A stretch of DNA of 8,938 nucleotides from Mycoplasmatota bacterium (GTDB lineage Bacteria > Bacillota_I > Bacilli_A > Izemoplasmatales > Izemoplasmataceae), in contig JAFLJX010000177.1 in NCBI GenBank assembly GCA_022712785.1, positions 1 through 8,938 on the forward strand. Direction: 5' to 3'. Both the position numbers and the translations under genes were made by a program. The notes beneath the pieces are model-generated. The model was not told where the DNA came from. It saw only the letters and a program-made list of their open reading frames with translations, and did not search any database. The first letter of the stretch is position 1. Every line of letters starts with the position of its first letter. Below, piece after piece: positions 6,809 through 8,938 of this stretch.

Positions 6809-6811
6809 AGC
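6796..6811. promoter_or_regulatory. Dyad covering the -35 box, possible operator
   Basis: GCTTTC (6796-6801) and GAAAGC (6806-6811) form a perfect 6-bp dyad around TTGT. The -35 hexamer TTCACA of the adjacent promoter falls inside it. A bound regulator here would block RNA polymerase. No regulator gene is present in the window, so the partner is unknown. Confidence 0.45.
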
Positions 6812-6847
6812 ATTGATTTCTCAGATTTGTTTTAGTCAACTATTTTT

Positions 6848-6874
6848 AAAAAAAAGAGCCAAGTTAATGGCTCT
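6848..6874 (-). terminator. Strong intrinsic terminator of the permease gene
   Basis: AGAGCCA (6855-6861) pairs with TGGCTCT (6868-6874) around a 6-nt loop. The minus strand then reads eight T residues (6855-6848). It lies 26 bp after the TAG stop of the permease gene, the only non-TAA stop among the complete genes here. Confidence 0.92.
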
Positions 6875-6900
6875 AATTTATATAAAATTATTGAATAATA

Positions 6901-8274
6901 CTATAAATCATTTGGATCCCAATTACCTTCTGAGTAATCCGGTTTGATAATCCAAGAAGCCAAAATAGCGAAGATCGCTGTAGCAGCTACGGCAGAACCA
7001 AATAAGATATCTAATATTTTATGTAATTCAATGAATTCAGTTTTCCCACCAAGTCCTAAACCAAGACCTAATGCAATTGATATGATAAGCATATTTTTAT
7101 CACTAAATCCAGCTTTAGCAAGCATTTTAATACCATTACCAACAATTATAGCAAATAAAGTTATTAATGCTCCACCTAATACTGCATCAGGAATAATTCT
7201 AAAAATAGCAGCAAATTTAGGTAAGAATGATAACAATGCCAAGAATGCTACACCAGTAAATACTACTGATTTATTAACTACTTTAGTGTTTGTAACGATA
7301 CCAACATTTTGACCAAATGAAGTATTTGGCAATGCATTGAACGCTGTAGAGAACATAGATCCGAAACCATCAGCTAATAACCCACCTGATATTTCATCTT
7401 CAGTTGCGATTCTACCTAAACCACCTAAAGCAACACCATTAGTATCACCAATTGTTTCAACTGTAGTTGCAAAGTATACAGCTATGAATGGTACAATAGC
7501 ACCTAATTTAAACATATCAGCAAAATTAAAGTCTATAGCTTTTAGAGGTACAATATGCCATAGTGAAACCCAATCAGTTTGACCAACTAAGTCAAAGTTA
7601 GTAATTCCAATAATTAGTGCAAATAAAGTACCAACAGCGATACCAACTAAGATAGCAGCATTTTTCCAAACTCCTTTACCATACACATTGAATGCAAGGG
7701 CAACAAGTAATGTTATTGTAGCAGTTAAAATTGCTTCCCAAGTTCCGCGTAATGGACCAAACCCACCAACGAAATAATTTCCACCAACATTAACAAGGTA
7801 TAATCCTAATGCGATTAGCAATGTACCAGTTACGATAGGTGTAAAAATACGTTTAATATATTTATAAGTGAACCCTACAAATACTTCTAAAAATGCACCA
7901 ACAAACGCTGCACCAATTACAGCAGGCATACCGAATTCTGCGGCAGCAGCTGTACCAACACCAACGAATGCAAATGATACACCCATTACAATTGGAAGTC
8001 CTGAACCAATTTGGTAAGAACCAATTTTTATTGGGTATAACTGAATCATTGTTACAAGAGCTGAAGTGAACATTGCAGCTTGAATCATCATAGTTAAACC
8101 GTCTGAACTAAATGTTCCTGGATGATTACCTAATGCTACTCCCCCGATGATTAGGATCGGTGCTAAGTTACTTACAAACATTGCAAGTACATGTTGTAAT
8201 CCTAATGGAAACGCAAATTTAAAAGGTACTTTACCTTCTAATTGTCTTGCATTTTCAAAATTAAAATCTGACAT
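6901..8274 (-). CDS. NCS2 (NAT family) purine permease, probably xanthine/urate
   Basis: This 457-residue protein is a full-length member of the nucleobase-ascorbate transporter family, which imports nucleobases with H+ or Na+ across the inner membrane. It is rich in hydrophobic helices, as expected for the 14-segment core and gate fold. Diagnostic sites are the helix-1 histidine in GLQHVLAMF (25-33), the substrate-binding glutamate in VETIGDT (272-278) and the signature QNVGIVTNTK (322-331), which fits [QEP]-N-x-G-x4-T-[RKG]. Glutamine at the first signature position is typical of xanthine/uric acid carriers; uracil carriers usually have glutamate. That supports xanthine or urate but does not prove it. 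The start has AAGGAGGA about 7 nt upstream. It is a single-gene unit ending at the terminator 6848-6874. The nearby xdhC operon fits the same purine pathway. Confidence 0.93.
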   Translation of the reverse strand: MSDFNFENARQLEGKVPFKFAFPLGLQHVLAMFVSNLAPILIIGGVALGNHPGTFSSDGLTMMIQAAMFTSALVTMIQLYPIKIGSYQIGSGLPIVMGVSFAFVGVGTAAAAEFGMPAVIGAAFVGAFLEVFVGFTYKYIKRIFTPIVTGTLLIALGLYLVNVGGNYFVGGFGPLRGTWEAILTATITLLVALAFNVYGKGVWKNAAILVGIAVGTLFALIIGITNFDLVGQTDWVSLWHIVPLKAIDFNFADMFKLGAIVPFIAVYFATTVETIGDTNGVALGGLGRIATEDEISGGLLADGFGSMFSTAFNALPNTSFGQNVGIVTNTKVVNKSVVFTGVAFLALLSFLPKFAAIFRIIPDAVLGGALITLFAIIVGNGIKMLAKAGFSDKNMLIISIALGLGLGLGGKTEFIELHKILDILFGSAVAATAIFAILASWIIKPDYSEGNWDPNDL

Positions 8275-8307
8275 TCTAAAATCCTCCTTATTTTTTTTGT
8301 ATATCTA

Positions 8308-8313
8308 ATTATA
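8308..8313 (-). promoter_or_regulatory. Alternative proximal -10 box for the permease
   Basis: A perfect TATAAT on the minus strand 34 bp before the start codon. The hexamer 17 nt upstream is AAGATT, a poor -35. If used, the transcript would lack the structured leader, and the TACCAAA/TTTGGTA repeat would act as DNA just upstream of the -35 position, as the similar repeat does at xdhC. Confidence 0.35.
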
Positions 8314-8326
8314 TTGTACATTCAAA

Positions 8327-8390
8327 AAACAATCTTACCAAAGCTCGTATATTAGTTTGGTATTTCTATAATATATTGTTTACATTATAG
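8327..8390 (-). other. Structured leader candidate upstream of the purine permease
   Basis: Read as RNA, three complementary pairs fit together. Hairpin 1 pairs CTATAAT (8390-8384) with ATTATAG (8372-8366). Hairpin 2 pairs TACCAAA (8362-8356) with TTTGGTA (8342-8336) around a 13-nt loop CTAATATACGAGC. The loop of hairpin 1 contains AAACAAT (8381-8375), perfectly complementary to ATTGTTT (8333-8327) after hairpin 2, which would make a pseudoknot or an alternative enclosing stem. The last segment runs into a T tract. The layout resembles a regulatory leader, but in such AT-rich DNA each 7-bp match alone could be chance. It does not fit the purine riboswitch consensus. Confidence 0.35.
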
Positions 8391-8460
8391 TAGATTCTTT
8401 TAAGTTTTATAGCACAAATACAATTTAAATAATTAGTTGTTCTCTTTTTCATTTTCCTTA

Positions 8461-8489
8461 ATTCTATAATAATACAAATCGAATTACAA
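8461..8489 (-). promoter_or_regulatory. Candidate distal promoter for the permease
   Basis: On the minus strand TTGTAA (8489-8484) is followed after exactly 17 nt by TAGAAT (8466-8461). A transcript from here would carry a leader of about 180 nt that includes the whole structured element. Alternative boxes exist nearby: TGCTATAAA (8414-8406) and TATAAT (8389-8384). Confidence 0.45.
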
Positions 8490-8698
8490 GCGTTTTCACA
8501 TTTCAAAACAATACACACGTTCTATATTTCCATATATTTGAAGTTCAAATCAACCGCAAATTTTGTGAATTGCGCTTTACTAGACAGTTAGGCCGTGTTA
8601 GTGAGTTTTGTAGTAAATCAAAACTAATTAAAATCTTTATACTTAAGAAACCACAAATCATAATTATTCATATTTTTCAACAAATATTCACATTAATT

Positions 8699-8707
8699 TG
8701 TTATATT
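8699..8707 (+). promoter_or_regulatory. Possible extended -10 box for the plus-strand gene
   Basis: TGTTATATT is a TGn-TATATT extended -10 lying 43 bp before the start codon. No good -35 lies 16-18 nt upstream. It fits the TGn style seen at other promoters in this window. Confidence 0.35.
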
Positions 8708-8749
8708 AGAGATAGTTCCTACATATATATTTAGATTGGAGAACAAATT

Positions 8750-8938
8750 ATGAAAAAAATCTTTTTAGTTTTTATAAACGTTGTAATAGTTATTTCTGTT
8801 GGGACATTTATGTATCATTCTTATACTGAAGAGCTTAATAGTAAACTTGACGTTGAATGTGAATATAACTATTTAGTTAATTCAAACTCAATGAGTTTAA
8901 GTTGTGACGTGAAAGATGAAGATTTAATTATCTCTGAT
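8750..8938 (+). CDS. N-terminal part of a secreted or membrane-anchored protein (runs off right edge)
   Basis: An uninterrupted 63-codon frame starts at ATG 8750 and continues past the right edge. GGAG at 8738-8741 lies 8 nt upstream. The protein begins with MKKIF and a hydrophobic stretch to about residue 20, a signal peptide or membrane anchor. No lipobox cysteine is seen after the hydrophobic core. The following part is polar and acidic, with cysteines at 37 and 52 that could form a disulfide outside the cell. It is the only plus-strand gene found and diverges from the permease. I do not recognise the family. Confidence 0.75.
   Translation, partial: MKKIFLVFINVVIVISVGTFMYHSYTEELNSKLDVECEYNYLVNSNSMSLSCDVKDEDLIISD

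Larger units (their letters stand above)
8281..8749. other. Intergenic region between the permease and the divergent plus-strand gene
   Basis: These 469 bp separate two divergent genes. Next to the permease lie its ribosome binding site and a leader with several inverted repeats (8327-8390), with a candidate promoter at 8461-8489. The plus-strand gene has GGAG at 8738-8741 and a possible extended -10 at 8699-8707. Between about 8490 and 8690 I see no convincing gene, RNA or repeat. Two weak dyads are present (CGCAA/TTGCG at 8555-8574 and AGTTTTG/CAAAACT at 8604-8625), and 8555-8605 is somewhat richer in GC than its surroundings. Confidence 0.6.

Noticed and set aside
8281..8460. Purine riboswitch or PyrR-binding leader before the permease
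   Set aside because: The purine aptamer junction sequences (TTTCTACC and GACTATG types) and the PyrR anti-terminator consensus are not present on the minus strand.
8555..8574. Dyad CGCAA/TTGCG in the intergenic region
   Set aside because: Only 5 bp pair without a bulge, there is no following T tract, and it is not placed on any promoter I can support.
1..8938. Use of the Mycoplasma code (UGA as tryptophan)
   Set aside because: All recognisable genes are full length under the standard bacterial code and the tryptophan codons I checked are TGG. No complete gene here ends in TGA, so the window does not directly show TGA as a stop.
1..8938. CRISPR arrays, tRNA or rRNA genes, insertion sequences
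   Set aside because: No regularly spaced long repeats, no cloverleaf-like segments with T-loop consensus, and no transposase frames or terminal inverted repeats were seen.

Overview
The window comes from an AT-rich genome (about 30% GC by eye, not computed). It has strong AAGGAGG-type ribosome binding sites, many TGnTATAAT-like extended -10 promoters, mostly TAA stops and TGG tryptophan codons. This fits a low-GC Firmicute or a Mollicutes-related lineage that uses UGA normally; I cannot name the species. Six complete genes and one partial gene lie on the minus strand. A second partial gene lies on the plus strand at the right edge.

Reading in the direction of transcription (right to left), the first unit is a single-gene NCS2 xanthine/urate-type permease (6901-8274). 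It has a long leader with several inverted repeats and ends in a strong intrinsic terminator. Next is a small two-helix membrane protein with a PEGA-like N-terminal beta domain (6276-6692), driven by a promoter region with an 18-bp tandem repeat and a dyad over the -35 box. Then comes a two-gene operon, xdhC (5235-6026) and a MoeA-like molybdopterin-binding protein (4257-5231), 3 bp apart and closed by a terminator.

Further left is a large soluble PAS-PAS-PAS-PAS-GGDEF-HD-GYP cyclic-di-GMP protein (1428-4139) with its own promoter and terminator. Last is a YghO-like GNAT acyltransferase (181-1275) whose stop codon overlaps, as TAATG, the start of a membrane protein that runs off the left edge.

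The permease, XdhC and the molybdopterin-binding protein point to purine (xanthine/hypoxanthine/urate) use by a molybdenum hydroxylase. The permease would bring substrate in, and the other two would mature or insert the molybdenum cofactor. The hydroxylase itself is not in the window. Both the permease and xdhC upstream regions carry TACCAA...TTGGTA inverted repeats, which may be a shared control signal. The cyclic-di-GMP protein, the acyltransferase and the small membrane protein have no evident link to this pathway. I did not find a clear new multi-gene system; the best leads are regulatory sequences.
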